A DNA stretch of 64,000 nucleotides from Billgrantia aerodenitrificans. Lineage in GTDB: Bacteria; Pseudomonadota; Gammaproteobacteria; Pseudomonadales; Halomonadaceae. Shown in pieces: positions 25,182 through 32,013 of the stretch. Numbering within the stretch: the first letter of the stretch is position 1; every line of letters begins with the position of its first letter. The stretch is from contig NZ_JABFTV010000002.1 in assembly GCF_021404405.1 (NCBI RefSeq), forward strand, positions 248,001 to 312,000. The letters run 5' to 3'. The position numbers were made by a program, and so were the translations under genes. The notes beneath the pieces were generated by a model. The model was not told the DNA's origin. It was given only the letters and a program-made list of their open reading frames with translations, and searched no databases.

Positions 25182-25207
25182 CCCCCGGGGGCGCCCGGGG
25201 GCTTTTT
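25182..25207 (+). terminator. Rho-independent terminator between xsc and pta
   Basis: An 8-bp GC stem CCCCCGGG/CCCGGGGG with a GGCG loop, followed by C and five Ts (25203-25207). It lies inside what would otherwise be an xsc-pta-tauE operon. Downstream genes would be expressed by partial read-through or from their own start. Confidence 0.8.
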
Positions 25208-25253
25208 CACTGGCTTGCCGGTGGCGCATAGCCCCGGAGGGGAGGCAACAGAC

Positions 25254-26294
25254 ATGAAGGCACTGAAGCGCATCATCGAGCGTGCCCGCCGCTCACCGCG
25301 ACGTATCGTGCTCTGTGAGGGAGAGGATGACAGGGTACTGCGAGCCGCAGTCCGGGCAGCAGAGGATGGAATCGCACGGATAATGCTGGTGGGTGATCGG
25401 CAGCGCATGGCGGCGGTAGCGGCAAGACATGGGCTCGACGTGGCCGCCCTGGACCTGATCGACCCCAGTGATTCTCTGCTGACCGAAGACCTGGCGGGGG
25501 TGCTCTATGAGCTTCGGCGCAAGCGTGGCATGACACCGGAGGAGGCTATGGCGGTAGTGCAAGAGCCGCTGTGCTTCGCCAACTTGCTGGTGCGGCAGGG
25601 CCACGCCGACGGCTGCGTGGCCGGGGCAGTGCATACCACCGCCGATGTGGTGCGTACAGCAATTCAGGTCATCGGTGTGGATACGTCCTACAAGCTGGTT
25701 TCCAGCTTCTTCCTGATGATGCTGTGCAAGCCTTTCCATAACCTGAAGGGCGGCATGATCTTCTCGGATTGCGGCCTGGTAATAGATCCTGATGACGAAC
25801 AGCTGGCCGATATCGCCATGGCGGCGGCTTCGAGTGCAGAGTCTCTGCTGGGTGAGGAGCCGAGGGTGGCAATGCTGTCTTTTTCGACAAGTGGCAGTGC
25901 GACGCATGGCAATGTGGAAAAAGTGGTCAGTGCTGCACGGCGTGTCAAGGCGCGGCGTCCGGCCTTGGCCATTGATGAGGACGTCCAGCTCGATGCCGCC
26001 ATCGTTGCCGAGATTGCCGAGCGAAAGCTGCCCGACTCGCGAGTGAAGGGCAATGCCAATGTGTTGGTCTTTCCTAACCTGGAGGCTGGGAATATCGGCT
26101 ATAAACTGGCCGAGCGCATCGGTGGAGCGGAGGCGATCGGGCCGTTGCTTCAGGGACTGGCCAAACCGGCGAACGACCTGTCGCGTGGCTGCAGTGCCAG
26201 TGATATCTATCATGTCATTGCAGTCACCTGCGTTCAGGCACTGGCGGCTGAGGCGCGCACGGAAACGGAAGGCAGAGCAGTAGCAGGAAACTGA
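25254..26294 (+). CDS. pta: Phosphate acetyltransferase, short form of sulfonate clusters
   Basis: A 346-residue protein consisting only of the PTA/PTB catalytic domain ([20 protein letters not shown], then [15 protein letters not shown] and [20 protein letters not shown] near the C-terminus). It converts the acetyl phosphate made by Xsc to acetyl-CoA. It is distinct from the long Pta at 39368-41542, which carries an N-terminal extension. GGGGAGG precedes ATG 25254. A tauE/safE gene starts five bases after its stop. Confidence 0.9.
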   Translation: MKALKRIIERARRSPRRIVLCEGEDDRVLRAAVRAAEDGIARIMLVGDRQRMAAVAARHGLDVAALDLIDPSDSLLTEDLAGVLYELRRKRGMTPEEAMAVVQEPLCFANLLVRQGHADGCVAGAVHTTADVVRTAIQVIGVDTSYKLVSSFFLMMLCKPFHNLKGGMIFSDCGLVIDPDDEQLADIAMAAASSAESLLGEEPRVAMLSFSTSGSATHGNVEKVVSAARRVKARRPALAIDEDVQLDAAIVAEIAERKLPDSRVKGNANVLVFPNLEAGNIGYKLAERIGGAEAIGPLLQGLAKPANDLSRGCSASDIYHVIAVTCVQALAAEARTETEGRAVAGN

Positions 26295-26298
26295 TGTC

Positions 26299-27045
26299 GT
26301 GGAGCCTGGGCTGCTTCTGCACTTTCTCGCTGTCGCCGCACTGGCCGGCTATTTTCACACTGTCACCGGGTTTGGGCTCGGCATCATTGTCATGGGGGCC
26401 ACCAGCGGTTTAGGGATGTTGTCGGTGGCTTCTGTCGCGGCGGTTATCAGCCTGATGATGCTGGTCAACTGCCTTGTTGCCCTGCCCGGAAGGCTGAAGT
26501 ACGTCCACTGGCGATCGGTATGTGCGGCCGGGCTAGGCATCGTGCCAGCGATCCTGCTGGGGGTGCTGCTGCTCGATTACCTCGAAGAAGGAGCCACCGC
26601 CTGGCTCCGGGTCATGCTTGGCCTGGTCATCATTTATTGTGGGGTCAGTCTCTTCCTTGAGCCAAGCCGTCGCCAGGGCCTTTCATCCCCGCGAAGCTTC
26701 GCCCTCTTTGGAGGGGCATCCGGCTTTCTGGGCGGTCTGTTCGGCATTGCGGGGCCACCGTTGATCTATCACTGCTATCGTCAGCCTATCGAGCTGGTAC
26801 GCATCAGCAGTATGCTGATCGTGCTGTTCTCGCTCACTTCGGCCGTGCGCACCCTGTTCATTGCCGTACAAGGGCAGCTAAATGCAGACATTCTGCTGCT
26901 GACGGCCTGGTCTATCCCTGTCATTGCGGTCTCAACCTTCGTCGGGCGACGCTTTCCACCGCCGATTCCCATGAAGCTGCTGCGCCAGGGGATCGTCCTG
27001 TTTCTGGTAGTCGTTGGCCTCCGGTTGATCTTCAGTGCTGGGTAG
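26299..27045 (+). CDS. tauE: TauE/SafE-family sulfite exporter
   Basis: A 248-residue membrane protein with about eight helices and the TauE/SafE (DUF81) pattern: VTGFGLGIIVMGATSGLGML near the start and GGASGFLGGLFGIAGPPLIY in the second half, an internal duplication typical of the family. In C2-sulfonate degraders such proteins are thought to export sulfite released by Xsc. The start is GTG 26299, five bases after the pta stop, with AGGA upstream inside pta. Confidence 0.88.
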   Translation: MEPGLLLHFLAVAALAGYFHTVTGFGLGIIVMGATSGLGMLSVASVAAVISLMMLVNCLVALPGRLKYVHWRSVCAAGLGIVPAILLGVLLLDYLEEGATAWLRVMLGLVIIYCGVSLFLEPSRRQGLSSPRSFALFGGASGFLGGLFGIAGPPLIYHCYRQPIELVRISSMLIVLFSLTSAVRTLFIAVQGQLNADILLLTAWSIPVIAVSTFVGRRFPPPIPMKLLRQGIVLFLVVVGLRLIFSAG

Positions 27046-27064
27046 AGCGATAGCAATGGACGGG

Positions 27065-27442
27065 TCAGTGATTGGCGTCCCGGCACAGCCGCCACTCTTT
27101 GGTGGCAATGGGTAGCAGAGCCGCGATCGCTGCCGTGGCTATCACATGTGTCGTGGCACTGTCCGGATCGTGCACGTTCAGGCCCCCGTGCACGACCTTG
27201 ACTTCAGCCTGGCCTCGGGGCAGCTCGGCGGCGACCACGTTGGCATCGACCCGCCCGGGCTGCTGCACGCCGATGGTGACCTGCACACGCATCGCACGGT
27301 GGTCGATACCCAGCGACTTGAACAGCACCAGAGAGGAATGATGCAGCGCATCCTGTACCGCTCGGCAGGCGGCCTTGGTGTAATCCTCACCATACAGGTC
27401 GTTGCCGGTCCCCATCTCGAGAATGATCCGTCGCTCAGTCAT
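27065..27442 (-). CDS. Lin0512-family protein, second copy
   Basis: A 125-residue small soluble protein of the Lin0512 family (conserved, no established function). It shares with its upstream neighbour the patterns EDYTKAACRAVQDALHHSSL, VTIGVQQPGRVD, VVHGGLNVHDPDS and ATAAIAAL. ATG 27442 overlaps the end of the first copy by eight bases, so the two are translationally coupled and probably form a heteromer. It is the last gene of the leftward cobS-cobT-Lin0512-Lin0512 operon and converges on tauE. A partner role for the flavoproteins or the CobST-like pair is possible but unproven. Confidence 0.72.
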   Translation of the reverse strand: MTERRIILEMGTGNDLYGEDYTKAACRAVQDALHHSSLVLFKSLGIDHRAMRVQVTIGVQQPGRVDANVVAAELPRGQAEVKVVHGGLNVHDPDSATTHVIATAAIAALLPIATKEWRLCRDANH

Positions 27443-27788
27443 GACTTGGCTCCATGTCGAACGAGACAACGATGGCGGCATTGGCGATCACGCTGCGACC
27501 GCTGCCGTCAGGCTTGGTAACGTCCAGCCCTCCCTTGACCAACCTGATGGTGGGCTGCCCGTAGGGAAAGATTGAAAGCAACTGGGCCATGTCGACCGCA
27601 TCAGGTTGCTGTATGCCAATCTCGACATCGACCAGCATGGCCTCCTTGGGAAAGCCGAAAGCATCGGCAACATTGAGTGAGTTGTGCCACAAGGCATCGC
27701 GAATTGCCCTGGCTGCGGCAGCGGTATAGTCCTGGCTGCGAATCGAGGTGCCCATGCCGAATTGATGCACCATGCGTGTCTTGGCCAT
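27435..27788 (-). CDS. Lin0512-family protein, first copy
   Basis: A 117-residue protein starting MAKTRMVHQFGMGTSIRSQD; GGGAG stands about ten bases before ATG 27788. Family features are an N-terminal beta strand plus GMGT, a DYTAAAARAIRDALWHNSL helix, VEIGIQQPDAVD, LVKGGLDVTKPD and a C-terminal NAAIVVSF strand. The paralogue next to it aligns over the whole length. It sits 24 bases after the CobT-like gene. The function is unknown. The small partner subunit described for taurine dehydrogenase (TauX) is an attractive comparison because a TauY-like flavoprotein is encoded nearby, but I could not align them. Confidence 0.72.
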   Translation of the reverse strand: MAKTRMVHQFGMGTSIRSQDYTAAAARAIRDALWHNSLNVADAFGFPKEAMLVDVEIGIQQPDAVDMAQLLSIFPYGQPTIRLVKGGLDVTKPDGSGRSVIANAAIVVSFDMEPSHD

Positions 27789-27812
27789 GAAAAGTCTCCC
27801 GTTGAGCAAGCG

Positions 27813-29546
27813 TCAGCGCCGATGGCGACCGCCGATCAGCTCCACGATCTCGTCGAACAGCCGGGTATCCAGGGCCTCGTTCATATCGGTAGCCAGGCAG
27901 CGACGATAGAAGGGGCTGAGATCGAGGCCGACACCCAGGCCAAGGATTTCCACCTGGCCCTCACGAGAGCGCCGGGCCACGACCTCCTTGAGATGGTTGT
28001 CCAGATAGTAGGCATCATTGACCAGGTTAGTGGCGCTATCCGACGGGGAACCGTCGGAGATCACCAGCAAGATGCGTCGCGTCTCGGGGCGGGTGAGCAG
28101 GCGTTCGCAGGCCCAATCCACCGCTTCGCCATCGATGCCCTCGCGGAAGAGGTCGGGCTTGAGCAGGGCGGCTATTTCGTTGCGGGCGCGCCGCCAGCTG
28201 CGGTTGGCATCCTTGAATATCAAGTGGCAAGCCTCGCTCACGCGCCCAGGATGGCGCGGGCGACCTTGGCTCATCCATGCCTGATAGGCACGTCCACCGT
28301 TCCAGGCTCCGGTGGTAAAGCCGAGCAGCTCGGTACTCGCACCGATCATTTCCAGAGCGCGGATCAGGCTCTCGGCCATCATCGTGACGGGCAGGATGTG
28401 GTGCTTCATGGAACCCGAGCAGTCGATCAGCAGCGTCACGGCACAGTCGGTGCCGAGCTTTACCTGCTCGCGGTAGAACAGGCGGCGTTCGGTGGGCGAG
28501 CTGACCAACTGGGCGAGGCGCCGGCCGTCGATGCGTCCCTCCTCCTGGCCAAAGTCCCAACCGTCATTGCGTGGTTCACAGAGTACGCTGCCGAGCCGTC
28601 GGGCAAGGCGGGGCAGGTTGATCGCCTGTTCTGAGGTCGCCTGGTCCAGCCGCTCTCGGTTTTCGCGCAGCAAGGCGCGACGTACCAAGCTACCGGCATG
28701 CACTTCCCGATCGAATCGGGTGGTAAAGACACGGTAGAGAAGTGCGCTCTCCTCGAAGGCCTTGCTGTGGCCGGTGGGCGCCGTGGCGACTCCCTCTTCG
28801 TTTGCGTCGCTTTCCTCGAAATCGAGCAGCAAGGCGAAGGCGGCGGTGGCCTCCTGTTCCTCCTCGGCAGGATCGTCGTCATCCGGGGCGTTAGCCCGCT
28901 CGGCGCGAACTCGCTCACCAACGATCCGGGCAATGGCCAGGGCGTGCTCGGAATAGGCCCCTTGGTCGTGACGGTATCGCCGCAACCCAGCCAGGGATGT
29001 GCCCAACTCGCCTACCAGAGCGGCGCGAGTGGCTTCGATATAGTCCTCGGTCTCTTCCAGCACCGGGCGGGAGTGCAGTCTCGACCAGCACATCTGGGCC
29101 ACGGTATAGAGCAGGATGCCTATGCTGCCCTCGGTCAAGCCGGAACGGTAGAACGCCCGCGACCAGCTCTCGAAGCGATGCCTGAGGTTATCGGACATGC
29201 CAGGCATGTCCCGGGGAGCGTGGGTTTCCACCCGCAATTGCTCGAGCAGCTCGAAGACCAGCCGCTCGACCGGATCGACAGGGCAAAGGCGACGATGACG
29301 TTGCGCATCGGAATGAAGCAGGCGCAGCGCCATGCCATCGGCAGCGCCGCGACAGTCGGCGAAATCATCCTCTGCCGGGTCGATCCTCAGGTGAGGGGCG
29401 TGAGTCGGCAGCCGTGCCTCGCCTCGGTAGAGGCGCTGCCCGCGGTAGTGCAGGCTGGCTTGTCCGGTTATGGCGCGCAGGCTGGCTGCGCACAGCTCCT
29501 CGATCCGCTGCTGACGGCGCGCCTGTTGCTGGGCGCTGGCTGTCAT
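27813..29546 (-). CDS. CobT-like protein with C-terminal VWA domain
   Basis: A 577-residue protein with an alpha-helical N-terminal half, an acidic linker (about 221-250: DDDDPAEEEQE) and a C-terminal von Willebrand A domain. The MIDAS motif DCSGSM is at 375-380, with a downstream ISDGSPSDS. This is the layout of cobaltochelatase subunit CobT, which works with the AAA+ subunit CobS. The gene overlaps cobS by four bases (ATGA), confirming pairing. CobT normally acts with CobN to insert cobalt; no cobN or other cobalamin gene is visible here, so an alternative client is likely. Confidence 0.8.
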   Translation of the reverse strand: MTASAQQQARRQQRIEELCAASLRAITGQASLHYRGQRLYRGEARLPTHAPHLRIDPAEDDFADCRGAADGMALRLLHSDAQRHRRLCPVDPVERLVFELLEQLRVETHAPRDMPGMSDNLRHRFESWSRAFYRSGLTEGSIGILLYTVAQMCWSRLHSRPVLEETEDYIEATRAALVGELGTSLAGLRRYRHDQGAYSEHALAIARIVGERVRAERANAPDDDDPAEEEQEATAAFALLLDFEESDANEEGVATAPTGHSKAFEESALLYRVFTTRFDREVHAGSLVRRALLRENRERLDQATSEQAINLPRLARRLGSVLCEPRNDGWDFGQEEGRIDGRRLAQLVSSPTERRLFYREQVKLGTDCAVTLLIDCSGSMKHHILPVTMMAESLIRALEMIGASTELLGFTTGAWNGGRAYQAWMSQGRPRHPGRVSEACHLIFKDANRSWRRARNEIAALLKPDLFREGIDGEAVDWACERLLTRPETRRILLVISDGSPSDSATNLVNDAYYLDNHLKEVVARRSREGQVEILGLGVGLDLSPFYRRCLATDMNEALDTRLFDEIVELIGGRHRR

Positions 29547-30523
29547 GACAGATCGGCCTCGTGTACCCATGAGTCTTCCAGCTCTTCCCCGAAGCAACGC
29601 TGGTAGTACTCGGCGACGATCGGGCGCTCGGCTGCGTCGCACTTGTTGAGGAAGGAAAGACGAAAGGCGAGGGCGGGATTGCGGAAGATTTCGCAGTTTT
29701 CCGCCCAGGTAATCACCGTGCGCGGCGACATCAGCGTGGAAAGGTCGCCGGCAGCGAAGCCCTGGCGGGTAAGGTTGGCGACCGCCACCATGGAGGCGAT
29801 GAGCTGGCGGCCCTTTTCATTATCCTTGGCGGGAACACGGCTCAGTACGATGGCGGCTTCCTCGTCACGGGGCAGGTAGTCAAGCTTGGCGACGATATTC
29901 CAGCGGTCGATCTGCGCATGATTGAGGACCTGAGTGCCCTGGTACAAGCCGGTCAGGTTGCCGAGCCCTACGGTATTGGCAGTAGCGAATAACCGGAAGT
30001 CAGGATGGGGATGGATCACTCGGTTCTGGTCGAGCAGAGTGAAGTGTCCCTCCCGCTCGAGGATACGCTGGATGACGAACATGACGTCGGGGCGCCCTGC
30101 GTCGTACTCGTCGAAGATCAGTGCCACCGGACGCTGCAGCGACCAGGGTACGATGCCTTCCTGGAATTCGGTGACCTGCACGCCGTCGCGCATCACGATG
30201 GCATCCTTTCCCACAAGGTCGAGGCGGCTGATATGGCCGTCCAGGTTGACCCGCAGGCAGGGCCAGTTCAGGCGGGCAGCGACCTGCTCGATATGGGTTG
30301 ACTTGCCCGTGCCGTGCAGCCCCTGGACCATCACCCTGCGGTTGCGCGTGAAGCCAGCCAGTATCGCCAGGGTCACATCGGGGTTGAAGCGGTAGGCGTC
30401 GTCGACTTCGGGCACATATTCGTCGCGTTGGCTGAAGGCAGGTACCTGCAGCTCGCTGTCGATGCCGAAGAGCTCGCGAGCCGACATCAGGGTATCGGGC
30501 CTGGCATTCTTGAGATCTGTCAT
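29543..30523 (-). CDS. CobS-like MoxR-type AAA+ ATPase
   Basis: A 326-residue AAA+ ATPase very close to CobS in length and pattern: ELFGIDSELQVPAFSQRDEY at about 17-36, Walker A GLHGTGKST at 68-76 (K74), Walker B LIFDEYDAGRPDV around 136-147, sensor ATANTVGLGN, and RTVITWAENC near the C-terminus. In aerobic B12 synthesis CobS and CobT form the chelatase motor. Here the pair is followed by two Lin0512 genes and no CobN. AGGAGG precedes ATG 30523. The promoter region has the same dyad arrangement as iclR/xsc, tying it to sulfonate regulation. Confidence 0.85.
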   Translation of the reverse strand: MTDLKNARPDTLMSARELFGIDSELQVPAFSQRDEYVPEVDDAYRFNPDVTLAILAGFTRNRRVMVQGLHGTGKSTHIEQVAARLNWPCLRVNLDGHISRLDLVGKDAIVMRDGVQVTEFQEGIVPWSLQRPVALIFDEYDAGRPDVMFVIQRILEREGHFTLLDQNRVIHPHPDFRLFATANTVGLGNLTGLYQGTQVLNHAQIDRWNIVAKLDYLPRDEEAAIVLSRVPAKDNEKGRQLIASMVAVANLTRQGFAAGDLSTLMSPRTVITWAENCEIFRNPALAFRLSFLNKCDAAERPIVAEYYQRCFGEELEDSWVHEADLS

Positions 30524-30608
30524 TGCTGCCTCCTGGGTTCGTCCAGGGCTGATCGGTGTGGCACGGTCGGTAAGGCTCTTGAGAGCAAACGATACCGTGG
30601 GTGTTTCT

Positions 30609-30638
30609 AGGATACATTGGTTTCTTAAAATCAATCAA
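30609..30638 (-). promoter_or_regulatory. Candidate promoter of the cobS-like operon
   Basis: On the minus strand, -35 TTGATT (30638-30633), an 18-base spacer and -10 TATCCT (30614-30609). The -35 is three bases from dyad D, as in the iclR promoter. Confidence 0.5.
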
Positions 30639-30641
30639 ATG

Positions 30642-30658
30642 GTACCGTTTTTTGAAAC
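30642..30658. promoter_or_regulatory. IclR-type operator candidate D, GTACCG-N5-TGAAAC
   Basis: A 17-bp dyad fitting GTWYCG-N5-YGRAAC, placed between the two divergent -35 elements, seven bases before TTGACG. It corresponds to dyad A of the xsc region. Confidence 0.65.
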
Positions 30659-30665
30659 AAAACCG

Positions 30666-30694
30666 TTGACGCCTTCGTTTGGGGAGCCTAGATT
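30666..30694 (+). promoter_or_regulatory. Candidate sigma-70 promoter of the flavoprotein operon
   Basis: -35 TTGACG (30666-30671), a 17-base spacer and -10 TAGATT (30689-30694). Both hexamers and the spacing nearly copy the xsc promoter. Confidence 0.6.
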
Positions 30695-30702
30695 GCTGGT
30701 AT

Positions 30703-30719
30703 GTACCGAAACTCGGAAC
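30703..30719. promoter_or_regulatory. IclR-type operator candidate C, GTACCG-N5-CGGAAC
   Basis: A 17-bp dyad starting eight bases after the -10, 61 bases from dyad D. It corresponds in position to dyad B of the xsc region, which is 62 bases from dyad A. Confidence 0.65.
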
Positions 30720-30853
30720 CCAGCTTTTCTAAAAACGATATGTGGCCTCTGGGATATGAGTCCTGTGGCGGGTCAGGCATGCCGGCGGACAATCGAATCG
30801 GTGACTCGAGTATGATGATCTACGGCAGGCAATATTGAAGGGAGGACGCGTCC

Positions 30854-31993
30854 ATGCAGGACGTCTTGATCATTGGCGGCGGCGTTATCGGCATGATGAC
30901 CGCCTGGCAGCTGGCCGAGGCTGGCCAGTCGGTTACCTTGCTGGAACGACGGCAATGCGGCCAGGAAGCGTCTTGGGCCGGCGGCGGCATCGTCTCGCCC
31001 CTCTACCCCTGGCGCTACAGCGAGCCTGTCTCGAGCCTGGCACGTTCTGCCGAGCGCGAGTATCCGCAACTGGCCGCCAGGCTCTTGGCGGAGACCGGTA
31101 TCGATCCTGAGTATCGCAAGGAGGGGTTGCTCTATCTGCGTGTCGATGATGGTGATCACGCCTTCGAATGGGCACGCCAGGTTGGCAAGCCGCTTGAAGC
31201 GGTGGGTGCCGATTTCATTTATGCCAAGGAGCCCTGGTTGGCTGAGGGCTTTACCTCCGGGCTATGGATGCCCACTTTGGGCAGCATTCGCAATCCACGG
31301 CTGTGCCAGGCCCTGCGGGCGCGGCTCATGGCCATGCAGGAGGTGACGCTGGAAGAGGGCGTCGAGGTCGAGAGAGTGGTCGTTGAGGATGGGCGTGTCA
31401 GTGGCGCCGTGACTTCCTGCGGCTATCGCCCTGCAGCCCAGGTGGTGCTGTGTGGCGGTGCATGGAGTGGCGAGCTTCTCGCTCAGCTCGGCCAGTCGCT
31501 CCCGGTGCGCCCGGTCAAGGGCCAGATGATGGTGTTTCGTACCTCGCCGATGCCCGCCGGCAGGCAGTTGCTCGAGCGGGTCGTGCTGGCCGACGGGCGC
31601 TACTTGATACCACGCGGGGACGGGCGGGTATTGGTCGGCTCGACTCTCGAGGAGGTCGGCTTCGACAAGACACCCACTGACGAGGCGCGTGAATCGCTAC
31701 GCAGGAGTGCCTTGGCCATGGTGCCTGCTCTGGCCGAATGTCCTATCGAACAACACTGGGCCGGGCTCAGGCCAGCAGCACCTGAAGGCATCCCTTTCAT
31801 CGGGGAGCTGCCAGAGATACAGGGGCTGTTCGTCAATGCCGGGCACTATCGCAATGGCCTGGTGCTGGCACCGGCTGCGACGAGGCTGATGGTCGACCTG
31901 CTGATGGGCCGGCCGACCGAGATCGACCCTGCCCCCTTTCAGCCTGCGCTTCGATTGGCGATAGATGGCGAGCCAGTTGCGGTTACGGCGTGA
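30854..31993 (+). CDS. DAO-family FAD oxidoreductase, ThiO/glycine-oxidase-like
   Basis: A 379-residue D-amino-acid-oxidase-family flavoprotein. The N-terminal dinucleotide-binding motif is VLIIGGGVIGMMTAWQLAEA. WAGGGIVSPLYPWRYS resembles ThiO, and the C-terminal FAD contact is GHYRNGLVLAPAATRLMVDL. Such enzymes oxidise glycine, sarcosine or other small amines. No thiamine genes adjoin it, while a TauY-like flavoprotein follows with the stop and start separated by only 20 bases. A sulfonated amine such as taurine or N-methyltaurine is therefore a possible substrate. GGGAGG precedes the ATG. The substrate is unresolved. Confidence 0.82.
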   Translation: MQDVLIIGGGVIGMMTAWQLAEAGQSVTLLERRQCGQEASWAGGGIVSPLYPWRYSEPVSSLARSAEREYPQLAARLLAETGIDPEYRKEGLLYLRVDDGDHAFEWARQVGKPLEAVGADFIYAKEPWLAEGFTSGLWMPTLGSIRNPRLCQALRARLMAMQEVTLEEGVEVERVVVEDGRVSGAVTSCGYRPAAQVVLCGGAWSGELLAQLGQSLPVRPVKGQMMVFRTSPMPAGRQLLERVVLADGRYLIPRGDGRVLVGSTLEEVGFDKTPTDEARESLRRSALAMVPALAECPIEQHWAGLRPAAPEGIPFIGELPEIQGLFVNAGHYRNGLVLAPAATRLMVDLLMGRPTEIDPAPFQPALRLAIDGEPVAVTA

Positions 31994-32013
31994 CAACCCA
32001 CAGGGAGTCGAGC

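Larger units (their letters stand above)
30524..30853. promoter_or_regulatory. Divergent control region between the cobS-like operon and the flavoprotein operon
   Basis: A 330-base gap without a gene. Bases 30609-30719 mirror the iclR/xsc gap: a leftward promoter with -35 TTGATT, dyad D, a rightward TTGACG/17/TAGATT promoter, then dyad C. The remaining bases to 30853 form the leader of the flavoprotein gene; no clear riboswitch or extra gene is visible. Confidence 0.6.

Noticed and set aside
29543-30523. AAA+ protein as NorQ/CbbQ (with a NorD-type VWA partner)
   Set aside because: Length and conserved segments (ELFGIDSELQVPAF, THIEQVAARLNWPC) fit CobS better, and the partner has the CobT layout with an acidic linker; no nitric oxide reductase or RuBisCO genes are near.
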